From: Ruminococcus sp.
GTDB taxonomy: Bacteria > Bacillota > Clostridia > Oscillospirales > Ruminococcaceae
Assembly: GCA_022768805.1 (NCBI GenBank)
Contig: JALELB010000053.1
Span: forward strand, 1-54,204
DNA: 54,204 bases
Reading direction: 5' to 3'
The translations under genes and the position numbers were made by a program. The stretch's first letter is position 1, and every line of letters starts with the position of its first letter. Of the stretch, positions 26,640-34,808 are shown piece after piece. Under the pieces are notes generated by a model, which saw nothing but the letters and a program-made list of their open reading frames with translations, did not search any database and was not told the origin of the DNA.

Positions 26640-26840
26640 ATGGATATTCGCCCGAAGGATCAGCTGGTGATGAAGAAGCCCCATCCCTGCGGCGGAAATG
26701 TCTTTTTTGTGATCCGCTCCGGGATGGATTTCCGTCTGCGCTGTACCACCTGCGGCAGGGAGTTCCTGATTCCCCGCTCCAAAATTGAACGGCATATCCG
26801 GCAGGTTATCCGTCCGGTGCAGGATGACGCCGCTGAGTGA
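26640..26840 (+). CDS. DUF951 family small protein
   Basis: This 66-aa protein has the DUF951 pattern VMKKPHPCGGN, a central beta hairpin and CTTCGREFLIPRS, giving three cysteines (one CPxCG-like, two CxxC). It probably folds like a small beta-barrel or zinc-binding protein; its biochemical role is not known. The ATG at 26640 has GGAGGTG 8 nt upstream; the ORF extends upstream without a better start. It is the first gene of the prfA run, 39 bp before prfA. Confidence 0.85.
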   Translation: MDIRPKDQLVMKKPHPCGGNVFFVIRSGMDFRLRCTTCGREFLIPRSKIERHIRQVIRPVQDDAAE

Positions 26841-26879
26841 AAGGAGAAGCCCGTGTGTGCGGGCAGCGTGTGAACCTTT

Positions 26880-27965
26880 ATGTTTGAAAAGCTACAGATC
26901 ATGGAGCAGAAGTTTGAGGAAATCAGCCAGCGGCTCTCGGATCCGGCAGTGACAACCGATATTGCTGTGTACACACAGCTGATGAAGGAATATAAGAACC
27001 TGGAGCCCATTGTCCAGAAGTACCGGGCTTACCGGCGCAGTGAGCAGTCCCTGGCGGAGGCCAGAGAGCTGCTGGAATCCGGGACGGAGGATCCGGAGCT
27101 GCGGGAAATGGCACAGACAGAATATGAAACAGAGAAAGAGAAGCTGGCGGAGTATGCAGAGCAGCTGAAAATCCTGCTGCTGCCAAAGGATCCCAACGAT
27201 GACCGGAATGTCATCATTGAGATCCGGGGCGGTGCCGGCGGGGAGGAGGCTGCCCTGTTTGCCAATTCTCTTTACCGGATGTATACCATGTATGCAGAAT
27301 CCCGGGGCTGGAAGCAGGAGGTGCTCAGCGCCAACCCTACGGAGCTGGGCGGCTTTAAGGAGATCAGCTTTTCCATTACCGGGGAGGGGGCCTATTCCCG
27401 GCTCAAGTATGAAAGCGGAGTACACCGGGTGCAGCGGGTGCCGGAAACCGAATCCCAGGGCCGGATTCACACCTCCACGGTGACGGTGGCAGTGCTGGTG
27501 GAGGCGGATGAGGTGGAGCTTGCCATCAGCCCCACTGATCTGAAAATTGACGTATTCCGTTCTAGCGGCGCCGGCGGACAGCATATCAATAAAACAGAGT
27601 CTGCGGTGCGGATCACCCATCTGCCCACCGGGCTGGTGGTGGAATGCCAGGATGAGCGGAGCCAGTTCAAGAATAAGGATCGTGCCATGATGATTCTCCG
27701 TTCCAGGCTGTATGAGAGAATGCAGCAGGAGCAGCAGGACAAGATCGCTTCCCAGCGCCGGAGTCAGGTGGGCACGGGAGATCGCTCCGAGCGGATCCGT
27801 ACCTATAATTTTCCCCAGGGTCGGCTGACGGATCACCGGATCGGGCTGACCATCTACCGGCTGGAGGATGTCATGAACGGCAGCCTGGATGAGGTGCTGG
27901 ATGCGCTGGCTACGGCGGATCAGGCTGCAAAGCTCGCCATGCAGCAGGCGGAGGGCGAAGCATAA
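26880..27965 (+). CDS. prfA: Peptide chain release factor 1
   Basis: RF1 reads UAA and UAG stop codons and triggers peptide release. The 361-aa protein has the GGQ motif at 232-234 in [13 protein letters not shown] and the anticodon-like region around [12 protein letters not shown], typical of RF1 (PxT rather than SPF). [10 protein letters not shown] is the standard N terminus, so ATG at 26880 is right. Yet no Shine-Dalgarno site is adjacent: AAAGGAG lies over 30 nt upstream, with a GCCCG/CGGGC hairpin between. Confidence 0.97.
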   Translation: MFEKLQIMEQKFEEISQRLSDPAVTTDIAVYTQLMKEYKNLEPIVQKYRAYRRSEQSLAEARELLESGTEDPELREMAQTEYETEKEKLAEYAEQLKILLLPKDPNDDRNVIIEIRGGAGGEEAALFANSLYRMYTMYAESRGWKQEVLSANPTELGGFKEISFSITGEGAYSRLKYESGVHRVQRVPETESQGRIHTSTVTVAVLVEADEVELAISPTDLKIDVFRSSGAGGQHINKTESAVRITHLPTGLVVECQDERSQFKNKDRAMMILRSRLYERMQQEQQDKIASQRRSQVGTGDRSERIRTYNFPQGRLTDHRIGLTIYRLEDVMNGSLDEVLDALATADQAAKLAMQQAEGEA

Positions 27966-27987
27966 AAAGGAGAAGACAGTTCAAGGA

Positions 27988-29013
27988 ATGGAAACAGAGC
28001 TTTTATCCCCGGATGAAGCCGGCTTACAGAAGGCGGCGGAGCTGATCTGGACAGGACAAGTTGTGGGCATGCCCACGGAAACAGTATACGGGCTGGCGGC
28101 AGACGCCACCAACAGTGGGGCGGTGGAAAAGGTCTTTGCTGCCAAGGGCAGGCCCATGGACAACCCTTTGATTGTCCATATCAGCAGCATGCAGGAGCTT
28201 GGACAGGTGGCAAGGCAGGTGCCGGAGCCTGTCCAGGCACTGGCTGAGGCATTCTGGCCCGGGCCGCTGACCATGATTATGCCGAAATCTGTCCGGATTC
28301 CCCCGGAAACCTCCGGCGGGCTGGACACGGTGGGGGTGCGGATGCCCGCCCATCCGGTGGCACAGGAGCTGATCCGGCGTTCCGGTGTGCCCATTGCAGC
28401 TCCCTCTGCCAACCGGTCCGGCTATCCCAGCCCCACTACGGCTCAGCATGTGCTGGCGGACATGCTGGGGCGGATTCCGGCGATTCTGGACGGAGGGACA
28501 TGCAGCTGCGGCCTGGAATCCACTGTGGTTGCCTTTGATGATGACGAAACGGTGCGCATTCTCCGGCCCGGCTTTGTGACCAAGGAAATGCTGATGGAGC
28601 ATGTACCCCGGGTTGTGATTGATCCGGCAATCTTCCGGGAGGTATCCGCCGGTGAACGGGTTGCCTCTCCCGGCATGAAGTATAAGCACTATGCCCCCAA
28701 TGCTGCGGTGACTCTGGTGGAGGGCCCGGCAGAGCTGTTCCGGCAGTTTCTTGCCCTGCAGCAGGCGGAGGGAGTTTATGCGTTGATTTTTGATGCGGAT
28801 GCAGAGCAGTTTCCGTATCCGCATATGACCTACGGCGGCACATCGATCGAGCAGGGCCGGCAGCTGTTTGCCCGTCTGCGGGAGCTGGATCAGATCGGCG
28901 CAAAAACCGTGTATGTGCGCATGCCGCAGAAGGATGGAGTCGGACTGGCGGTGTATAACCGTCTGATCCGGGCAGCAGGGTTTGATATCGTGCATCTCGC
29001 GCCCCGTATCTGA
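27988..29013 (+). CDS. tsaC: L-threonylcarbamoyladenylate synthase
   Basis: The enzyme makes threonylcarbamoyl-AMP from threonine, bicarbonate and ATP for the t6A modification at position 37 of ANN-reading tRNAs. At 341 aa it is the long Sua5 form: the YrdC domain (GMPTETVYGLAADA, AKGRPMDNPLIVHI, APSANRSGYPSPTT) followed by the Sua5 C-terminal domain (SPGMKYKHYAPNA and on). ATG at 27988 gives a normal N terminus. It starts 22 bp after prfA, a common pairing in Firmicutes. The symbol sua5 or ywlC is equally used. Confidence 0.93.
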   Translation: METELLSPDEAGLQKAAELIWTGQVVGMPTETVYGLAADATNSGAVEKVFAAKGRPMDNPLIVHISSMQELGQVARQVPEPVQALAEAFWPGPLTMIMPKSVRIPPETSGGLDTVGVRMPAHPVAQELIRRSGVPIAAPSANRSGYPSPTTAQHVLADMLGRIPAILDGGTCSCGLESTVVAFDDDETVRILRPGFVTKEMLMEHVPRVVIDPAIFREVSAGERVASPGMKYKHYAPNAAVTLVEGPAELFRQFLALQQAEGVYALIFDADAEQFPYPHMTYGGTSIEQGRQLFARLRELDQIGAKTVYVRMPQKDGVGLAVYNRLIRAAGFDIVHLAPRI

Positions 29014-29044
29014 TACGGCGGCAGCATCAAAACGAAAGGGGGGA

Positions 29045-29692
29045 ATGCGGTTGAACAGTCTGGAAGGCGTCATGGTTGTGGGGCTCACCGGTCAGACCGG
29101 AGCGGGGAAAACCACCGTGTGCAAGGTCTTTGAGCGCAGCGGCTTCAGCGTCATCAATGCGGACGCCATTGCCCGCCAGGTGATGGAAAAGGGCAGCCGC
29201 TGTCTGCAGGAGCTGACGGATTGCTTCCCGGAGGATATTCTGCTGCCCGACGGGGGGCTGAACCGGCAGAAGCTGGCCCAAATCGTCTTTACCGACAGCA
29301 AGAAGCTGGAACTGCTCAACAGCATTTCCTACCCCTACATTACGGGCGAAATTTTAAAACAAATCCGGCTGCACTCCATTACCGGACACAAGCTGATTCT
29401 GCTGGATGCACCCACTCTGTTTGAAAGCCGGGCGGATGATTTCTGCGAGCTGATTATTGCGGTGGTGGCAAAGGAGTCCCACCGGCTGGAGCGGATTATG
29501 CAGCGGGACGGGCTTACGGAGGAGCAGGCCTACAGCCGGATGCGCTCCCAGCATACCGAGAGCTTTTTCAAGCAGCATTCCGACTTTATCATCAAAAACA
29601 ACAAGAATCTGAAAAATCTCAGTGACGTTGCCAAAGAAGTCTCGGATAAAATCTGGGATTATTATCATACTAATTATCATAATGCCAATTAA
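29045..29692 (+). CDS. coaE: Dephospho-CoA kinase
   Basis: CoaE phosphorylates the ribose 3'-OH of dephospho-CoA, the last step of CoA synthesis. The 215-aa P-loop kinase shows GLTGQTGAGKTT, INADAIARQV and LLDAPTLFES with ERIMQRDG in the lid. The ATG at 29045 is preceded by AAAGGGGGG; TTG at 29051 has slightly better spacing and cannot be excluded. It follows tsaC by 31 bp in the same run. coaX, for the first CoA step, lies 3.3 kb downstream. Confidence 0.92.
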   Translation: MRLNSLEGVMVVGLTGQTGAGKTTVCKVFERSGFSVINADAIARQVMEKGSRCLQELTDCFPEDILLPDGGLNRQKLAQIVFTDSKKLELLNSISYPYITGEILKQIRLHSITGHKLILLDAPTLFESRADDFCELIIAVVAKESHRLERIMQRDGLTEEQAYSRMRSQHTESFFKQHSDFIIKNNKNLKNLSDVAKEVSDKIWDYYHTNYHNAN

Positions 29693-29731
29693 ACCGGAGC
29701 TTACCCCGGCGTAGAAAAAGGAGAATACAAT

Positions 29732-31159
29732 ATGTCCAAGGAGAAACAGGAAAAGAACGGCAAAAACGCCGCCAAGGAACTAAAGAAAACGCTTTTTTAT
29801 CAGAAAGAGCATGGCTGTAAGCGAATGAGCGACAGTGAGCTGAAAAAATGCGACAAATTTTCGGAAAAGTACAAGGCATTCCTGGACGCTGCCAAAACCG
29901 AGCGGGAGGCCAATGCCTATGCCATTGCCCTGCTGGAGAAGCGCGGCTTTACCGAGTATCACACCGGCATGAAGCTGAAGGCAGGGGACAAGATCTACCG
30001 GAACAACCGGGACAAGGCGGTGCTGGCTGCCATTATCGGTACGGAGGATATTGCAAAGGGCGTGCGTATCTGTGCGGCGCATATTGATTCCCCCCGGCTG
30101 GATCTCAAGCAGGTACCCCTGTATGAGGATCACGAGCTGGCCCTGTTCAAGACCCATTACTACGGCGGTATTAAGAAATACCAGTGGACCACCATCCCCA
30201 TGGCACTGCACGGGGTTATCGTCAAGGCGGACGGTACCAGGATTACGGTGAATATCGGGGAGGATGAGCAGGATCCGGTATTCTGCGTCAGCGATCTTTT
30301 GCCCCACCTGGCAACCGAGCAGATGAAGCGGCCCCTTTCACAGGGCATCAAGGGGGAGGAACTGAATCTGCTGGTAGGCTCCCGGCCCTTCCGGGACGGG
30401 GAGGACAGCAGCGCAGTAAAGCTAAATATCCTCAATATTCTCTATGAAAAATACGGGATTACCGAAGCGGACTTCCTGTCCGCAGAGCTGGAGGCTGTCC
30501 CGGTAAGCAAGGCCCGGGATGTGGGCTTTGACCGGAGCATGATCGGTTCCTACGGCCATGACGACCGGGTTTGCGCATATACAGCGCTGATGGCAACGGC
30601 GGACTGCGAGAATCCGAAATACACCTCCGTGCTGGTTCTGACGGACAAGGAGGAAACCGGCAGTGACGGCAACACGGGCCTTTGCTCTGCATACCTTCAG
30701 TATTTCATTGCAGATCTGGCGGCAGCCTTCGGCCAGGAGGCCCGTACCGTGCTGTCCCATTCCCGGTGCCTGTCGGCGGACGTGAATGCCGCCTTTGATC
30801 CCACCTTCCCGGATGTGCTGGATCCCCGTAACGCTGCCTTCCTCAATTACGGCGTGGTGGTGACCAAATTTACCGGTGCCCGGGGCAAATCCGGCACGTC
30901 GGATGCTTCTGCGGAATTTGTAGCGGAGATCCGGAACCTGATGGATGAGAACCGGATCATCTGGCAGACCGGGGAGCTTGGCAAGGTGGACGCCGGCGGC
31001 GGCGGAACCGTGGCTTTGTATATTGCCAATATGGATGTGGATACCATTGATGTGGGCGTTCCGGTGATGTCCATGCATGCACCTATGGAGGTAGTGTCCA
31101 AGATTGACGTGTATATGGCATACAAGGCTTTCCTGGCCTTTATTTCTGACCGGAGCTGA
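29732..31159 (+). CDS. M18 family zinc aminopeptidase
   Basis: This cytosolic dinuclear-zinc aminopeptidase has 475 aa, the normal M18 length. Likely metal ligands lie in CAAHIDSPRLDLK, LTDKEETGSDG (the catalytic Glu pair) and the C-terminal GVPVMSMHAPMEV. The family removes N-terminal, often acidic or neutral, residues from peptides. A lysine-rich N-terminal extension precedes the domain. AAAAGGAG lies 9 nt before the ATG. A strong terminator follows, and it is 40 bp after coaE. Confidence 0.92.
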   Translation: MSKEKQEKNGKNAAKELKKTLFYQKEHGCKRMSDSELKKCDKFSEKYKAFLDAAKTEREANAYAIALLEKRGFTEYHTGMKLKAGDKIYRNNRDKAVLAAIIGTEDIAKGVRICAAHIDSPRLDLKQVPLYEDHELALFKTHYYGGIKKYQWTTIPMALHGVIVKADGTRITVNIGEDEQDPVFCVSDLLPHLATEQMKRPLSQGIKGEELNLLVGSRPFRDGEDSSAVKLNILNILYEKYGITEADFLSAELEAVPVSKARDVGFDRSMIGSYGHDDRVCAYTALMATADCENPKYTSVLVLTDKEETGSDGNTGLCSAYLQYFIADLAAAFGQEARTVLSHSRCLSADVNAAFDPTFPDVLDPRNAAFLNYGVVVTKFTGARGKSGTSDASAEFVAEIRNLMDENRIIWQTGELGKVDAGGGGTVALYIANMDVDTIDVGVPVMSMHAPMEVVSKIDVYMAYKAFLAFISDRS

Positions 31160-31170
31160 TGAAGCTTTGC

Positions 31171-31198
31171 GGGCTGCACCTGGGTGCAGCCCCTTTTT
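31171..31198 (+). terminator. Intrinsic terminator after the aminopeptidase gene
   Basis: GGGCTGCACC pairs with GGTGCAGCCC over a 2-nt loop, followed by C and TTTTT. Confidence 0.9.
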
Positions 31199-31253
31199 GT
31201 ATGCGGCATGCTGTATGCTTACAGTGTGCCGGATTTTTTTTGCCCTGCATGGG

Positions 31254-31287
31254 ATCGACAGGTTTTGCCCGGTGCCGGAGGTATAAT
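31254..31287 (+). promoter_or_regulatory. Putative Spo0A-type promoter of spoIIGA-sigE
   Basis: TCGACA (31255-31260) and TATAAT (31282-31287) are 21 bp apart, too long for ordinary sigma-A but close to the 22-bp spacer of the B. subtilis spoIIG promoter. ATCGACA (31254-31260) is a one-mismatch 0A box on the minus strand, overlapping the -35, as in that promoter. Confidence 0.5.
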
Positions 31288-31302
31288 GGGAACGGTGATG
31301 GT

Positions 31303-32139
31303 ATGAGATACATATATGTGGATGTGCTGTTGATCCTGAACCTGTATGTGAATTACTTTCTGCTCCGGGCAACCGGCAGGCTGATGCACCTGCCCTGCCG
31401 GCGCAAACGCTGCATCGCCGCCGCTGTGGCTGGGAGCCTTTGCTCTCTGACGATTTTTCTGCCCCCCATGCACTGGGCACTCTGCACAGTGCTCCGGTTT
31501 GCCATGGCGGTGCCGGTGGTGTGGATCTGCTTTGGCCGGCGCATGCGGCTGCGGGATGTGGCATGCTTTTTTGTGGTGAGCATGGGCTTTGGCGGGGTGA
31601 TGCTGGCAGTATCCCTCTGGCGGCGTCCGGCAGGGATGGCGTTCAACAATGCCAGTCTGTATCTGGATTTTTCTCCGGCCTGCCTGCTGATCTGCACCGT
31701 GGCGGCCTATGCCCTGACCTGTGGAATCCGGTTTCTGGTGGACAGAAGCACGGTAACAGCCGGTCATTACCGGATCGTGATCCGGCAGGGAGAACGAGTT
31801 ATCGGCATGGATGCACTGGCGGATTCGGGAAATCTGCTGACGGACCGGTTTTCCGGCAAGCCGGTAATTCTTTGCGGGGGTGCGGAGCTGGAACAGCTGG
31901 TACAGCTGAAGGGGGAACTGACGGATCCGGCAGCCTATGCTGCTATGACCATGCACTGCAGAGGTATGCGGCTGATTCCCTGTGCCACAGTCACAGGCAG
32001 CGGCGTAGTGCCGGTATTCACCCCGGACGAGGTACTGATCTGCGAGGCGGGCACCGGACTGCGCAAGCCGGTGGACGCACTGATCGGCATCCAGCAGGAG
32101 CGGGAGGGTGCCATTTTCAATCCAAAATTGTTGATCTGA
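31303..32139 (+). CDS. spoIIGA: Sporulation sigma-E processing peptidase SpoIIGA
   Basis: SpoIIGA sits in the mother-cell side of the sporulation septum and cleaves pro-sigma-E. The 278-aa protein has an N-terminal half of about five membrane spans starting MRYIYVDVLLILNLYVNYFL, typical of the family. The C-terminal aspartic protease domain has the active-site motif ADSGNLLTDRFSGKPV. It lies 39 bp before sigE, the conserved order. The ATG at 31303 lies only 15 nt downstream of the -10 box, with a weak ribosome-binding site. Confidence 0.93.
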   Translation: MRYIYVDVLLILNLYVNYFLLRATGRLMHLPCRRKRCIAAAVAGSLCSLTIFLPPMHWALCTVLRFAMAVPVVWICFGRRMRLRDVACFFVVSMGFGGVMLAVSLWRRPAGMAFNNASLYLDFSPACLLICTVAAYALTCGIRFLVDRSTVTAGHYRIVIRQGERVIGMDALADSGNLLTDRFSGKPVILCGGAELEQLVQLKGELTDPAAYAAMTMHCRGMRLIPCATVTGSGVVPVFTPDEVLICEAGTGLRKPVDALIGIQQEREGAIFNPKLLI

Positions 32140-32178
32140 GGCAGCGGAGAATCCGCTGTTCTATATGGAGGGGACACT

Positions 32179-32883
32179 ATGATCGGAACTCTTTACAGGC
32201 GGCTTTTACAGTGGGTTTCCCGGCTGGGAAGCAGGGAAGTGTATTACATCAACGGTTCGGACACCCTGCCTCCGCCCCTGAGCAAGGAGGCAGAGGCGGA
32301 GGCCTTTGCACAGCTGGCGTCCGAGGATGCGGAACAGGCAAGACAATCGCTGATCGTGCACAATCTGCGTCTGGTGGTGTATATTTCCAAAAAATTTGAG
32401 TCCACGGGCATCGGCATCGAGGATCTGATTTCCATCGGTACCATCGGGCTTATCAAGGCGGTGAACACCTTTTGCCCGGAAAAGAATATCAAGCTGGCAA
32501 CCTATGCGTCCCGGTGCATTGAAAACGAGATTCTCATGTTTCTGCGGAAATCCTCCCAGTACCGGTCGGAGATCTCCATTGACGAGCCGCTGAATATTGA
32601 CTGGGACGGCAATGAGCTGCTGCTGTCGGATGTACTGGGCACTGACGAGGACATTGTGAACCGGGGCATCGAGGCAGAGGCGGAAAAGTCCGTGCTGCGG
32701 CAGGCCATCGACGGGCTGGAGCCAAGAGAAAAGCGGATTATGCAGATGCGGTTCGGGCTTCTTGGGGGCAGGGAGAAAACCCAGAAGGAGGTGGCGGACG
32801 AAATCGGCATATCCCAGTCCTATATTTCACGGCTGGAAAAGAAGATTATCCGGCGGCTGAAGACGGAGATGGAGCAGGTTTAG
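32179..32883 (+). CDS. sigE: Sporulation sigma factor E (pro-sigma-E)
   Basis: Sigma-E directs early mother-cell transcription in sporulation. The 234-aa protein starts with a hydrophobic/basic pro-sequence ([16 protein letters not shown]) and the conserved processing region [17 protein letters not shown]. Region 2 ([32 protein letters not shown]) and region 4 ([18 protein letters not shown]) are intact. Together with spoIIGA this shows the organism keeps sporulation control genes. SD TGGAGGGG lies before the ATG. sigG, often next in other Clostridia, is not here. Confidence 0.97.
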   Translation: MIGTLYRRLLQWVSRLGSREVYYINGSDTLPPPLSKEAEAEAFAQLASEDAEQARQSLIVHNLRLVVYISKKFESTGIGIEDLISIGTIGLIKAVNTFCPEKNIKLATYASRCIENEILMFLRKSSQYRSEISIDEPLNIDWDGNELLLSDVLGTDEDIVNRGIEAEAEKSVLRQAIDGLEPREKRIMQMRFGLLGGREKTQKEVADEIGISQSYISRLEKKIIRRLKTEMEQV

Positions 32884-32923
32884 GCGGCTTGTTTATCCCC
32901 GCCGGGATCCGTGCCGGATTCAC

Positions 32924-32951
32924 TTGACTTTTGCGCTATTTGTGGTATACT
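32924..32951 (+). promoter_or_regulatory. Sigma-A promoter of coaX
   Basis: TTGACT (32924-32929) and TATACT (32946-32951) are 16 bp apart, 37 bp before the ATG. Confidence 0.75.
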
Positions 32952-32988
32952 AAAGGTGGACTGAAATTCAGGAGGGTGAAACCAAGCA

Positions 32989-33768
32989 ATGATTCTGACT
33001 GTTGATGTAGGGAATACCAATATTGTGCTGAGTGTGTATGACCAGGACCAGCGGCTGTTCACATCCCGTATCGCAACCCAAGCCTCCAAAATGGAGGATG
33101 AGTATGCTGTGGATATGATGAACCTGTTCCGGCTGTACGGCTGCGAGTCCGCATCCTTCGAAGGCGCAATTCTTTCGACCGTTGTCCCCCAGCTGGTGGG
33201 CGTGTTGCGCCGTGCCATTGACCGGGTGTGCAGCTGTCGGGTCTATGTTGTATCTTCCGGCATCAAAACTGGTCTGAACATCAAGCTGGACAATCCCGGC
33301 GTGGTAGGAGCGGATCTTGTCTGCGGCGCAGTGGCTGCAAAGCGGCGTTATCCCATGCCCTGTATCATTTTCGATCTGGGCACAGCCACAACCATTTCCG
33401 CACTGGATGCCAACGGCGCGTTCCTGGGCGGATCCATTTTCCCCGGGGTGCGGGTGTCCCTGCATGCGCTTTCCACTGCAACGGCACAGCTGCCCCACAT
33501 CGATCCGGATGCATTCCATGACGTCATCATCGGCACGAATACCATTGATTCGATGCGCTCCGGTGTGATTCTTGGAAACGCCTCCATGATGGACGGCATG
33601 ATTGAACGCTACCGCAGTGTGCTGGGTCAGGAGGCAACCGTGGTTGCCACCGGGGGCATGGCGGAGCTGATTCTGCCCTACTGCAAGACCAAGGGCATTG
33701 TGCTGGATACGGATCTGCTTTCCGACGGGCTGTATATGCTCTACAAACTGAATTCAAAGTCCGAATAA
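32989..33768 (+). CDS. coaX: Type III pantothenate kinase
   Basis: CoaX phosphorylates pantothenate, the first step of CoA synthesis, and is insensitive to CoA feedback. The 259-aa ASKHA-fold protein shows LTVDVGNTNIVLSVYD with the catalytic Asp, NPGVVGADLVCG, and FDLGTATTISAL. AGGAGGGTG lies 10 nt before the ATG. It is followed after 45 bp by an ECF S component that probably brings in pantothenate. Confidence 0.95.
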   Translation: MILTVDVGNTNIVLSVYDQDQRLFTSRIATQASKMEDEYAVDMMNLFRLYGCESASFEGAILSTVVPQLVGVLRRAIDRVCSCRVYVVSSGIKTGLNIKLDNPGVVGADLVCGAVAAKRRYPMPCIIFDLGTATTISALDANGAFLGGSIFPGVRVSLHALSTATAQLPHIDPDAFHDVIIGTNTIDSMRSGVILGNASMMDGMIERYRSVLGQEATVVATGGMAELILPYCKTKGIVLDTDLLSDGLYMLYKLNSKSE

Positions 33769-33813
33769 TACGCTGCACCCATGGAGATGGGGCAGCAGTA
33801 GGAGGAATTTGAA

Positions 33814-34431
33814 ATGGAAGAAACAATCAAGAACCCACACGCACAGAAGCTGGACGTAAAGCGTCTGACTGTACTGGCCATGCTGGCGGCGGTCATCGTC
33901 CTGATGGCCTTTACCCCCATCGGCTACCTGAAGGTGGGGGCGGTGTCCATCACCTTCATTATGATTCCGGTTGCCATCGGCGCAGTGGTAACGGGACCTA
34001 AGGGAGGCGCACTGCTGGGCGGTGTGTTCGGCGTGACCAGCTTCATCCAGTGCTTCGGGCTGGACGCCTTCGGCACAGCGCTGATGGGTATCAATCCGGT
34101 CTTTACCTTTCTGCTTTGTATGGTTCCCCGGGTTCTGATGGGCCTGTTGGTGGGACTCATCTATCAGGGCATGTGCAAGGCAACGAAAAACGGCATTCTG
34201 CCCTTTGCGGTTGCCTGCCTCAGCGGCGCACTGCTGAATACCGCCGGATTTGTGGGATTGTTTTTGCTGCTGTTCTATAACAGCATTACCGTGCTGCTGG
34301 GTACGGATACGGTGGCTGGTGCCATCAGTCTGCTGGTTACCGGCAATGCACTGATCGAAGCGGGCGTGTGCCTGGTGCTTGGTACGGCAATTGCCAAGGC
34401 GCTGGTACATGTTCTGCCCCGCAACAACTAA
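33814..34431 (+). CDS. ECF transporter S component, probably pantothenate-specific
   Basis: This 205-aa integral membrane protein has about six spans. The family signature is near the N terminus (LTVLAMLAAVIVLMAF), with GYLKVGAVSITFIMIPVAIG and LGGVFGVTSFIQCF after it. S components bind a vitamin and work with a shared EcfA/EcfA'/EcfT module encoded elsewhere. Because it sits 45 bp behind coaX, pantothenate (PanT) is the likely substrate; this is inference from context. Confidence 0.85.
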   Translation: MEETIKNPHAQKLDVKRLTVLAMLAAVIVLMAFTPIGYLKVGAVSITFIMIPVAIGAVVTGPKGGALLGGVFGVTSFIQCFGLDAFGTALMGINPVFTFLLCMVPRVLMGLLVGLIYQGMCKATKNGILPFAVACLSGALLNTAGFVGLFLLLFYNSITVLLGTDTVAGAISLLVTGNALIEAGVCLVLGTAIAKALVHVLPRNN

Positions 34432-34483
34432 TGCGACACCCCATAAAGCACGCCTGAGGGCTTTGCGGGGTATCCCCTTAAAA

Positions 34484-34522
34484 AGTCCCGTTCTGCATAC
34501 TTTCTGCAGAGCGGGGCTTTTT
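34484..34522 (+). terminator. Intrinsic terminator after the ECF gene
   Basis: CCCGTTCTGCA pairs with TGCAGAGCGGG with an inner 7-nt loop, followed by GCTTTTTCT. The stretch 34523-34679 shows no gene. Confidence 0.8.
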
Positions 34523-34679
34523 CTGTGCCCTGATGCAGAAAAATGTGCTTCAGCACAGGATGCGCATTTTGCAGCACAAAGAATGAATTGGGCGAAAGCA
34601 CAGGGCCTGTCAATTTGTACAGGAGCAGCAGCTCGTGTTTGAGTAGGATGCACAGAGATCCTAAAAAAAGTCCGGGTCA

Positions 34680-34708
34680 TTGACAGCAAGAAATCCGCTT
34701 GGTATAAT
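34680..34708 (+). promoter_or_regulatory. Strong sigma-A promoter of the pyrimidine operon
   Basis: Consensus TTGACA (34680-34685) and consensus TATAAT (34703-34708) are 17 bp apart. No other comparable promoter was seen between here and 46890. Confidence 0.9.
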
Positions 34709-34730
34709 AAAGCCATAATCAACAACCAAA

Positions 34731-34776
34731 CAGGAGCAACGGCGCTCAAGGATGAATGCCGCTGCTCCTGTTTTTT
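34731..34776 (+). terminator. Leader terminator / attenuator of the pyrimidine operon
   Basis: CAGGAGCA and TGCTCCTG plus CGGC and GCCG form a 12-bp stem, each arm pair separated by one unpaired base, with a 14-nt loop, followed directly by TTTTTT. It begins about 15 nt after the predicted transcription start and lies before the first gene. Without a read-through mechanism, most transcripts would end at about 60 nt. Confidence 0.75.
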
Positions 34777-34808
34777 GTTACAGAAATACCGGAAAGGGAG
34801 GATGCGTT

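Noticed and set aside
34752..34808. Extended N terminus of the ABC ATPase starting at ATG 34752
   Set aside because: The start lies inside the terminator hairpin with no ribosome-binding site. The extra 19 residues do not look like the family, and ATG 34809 has a good site.
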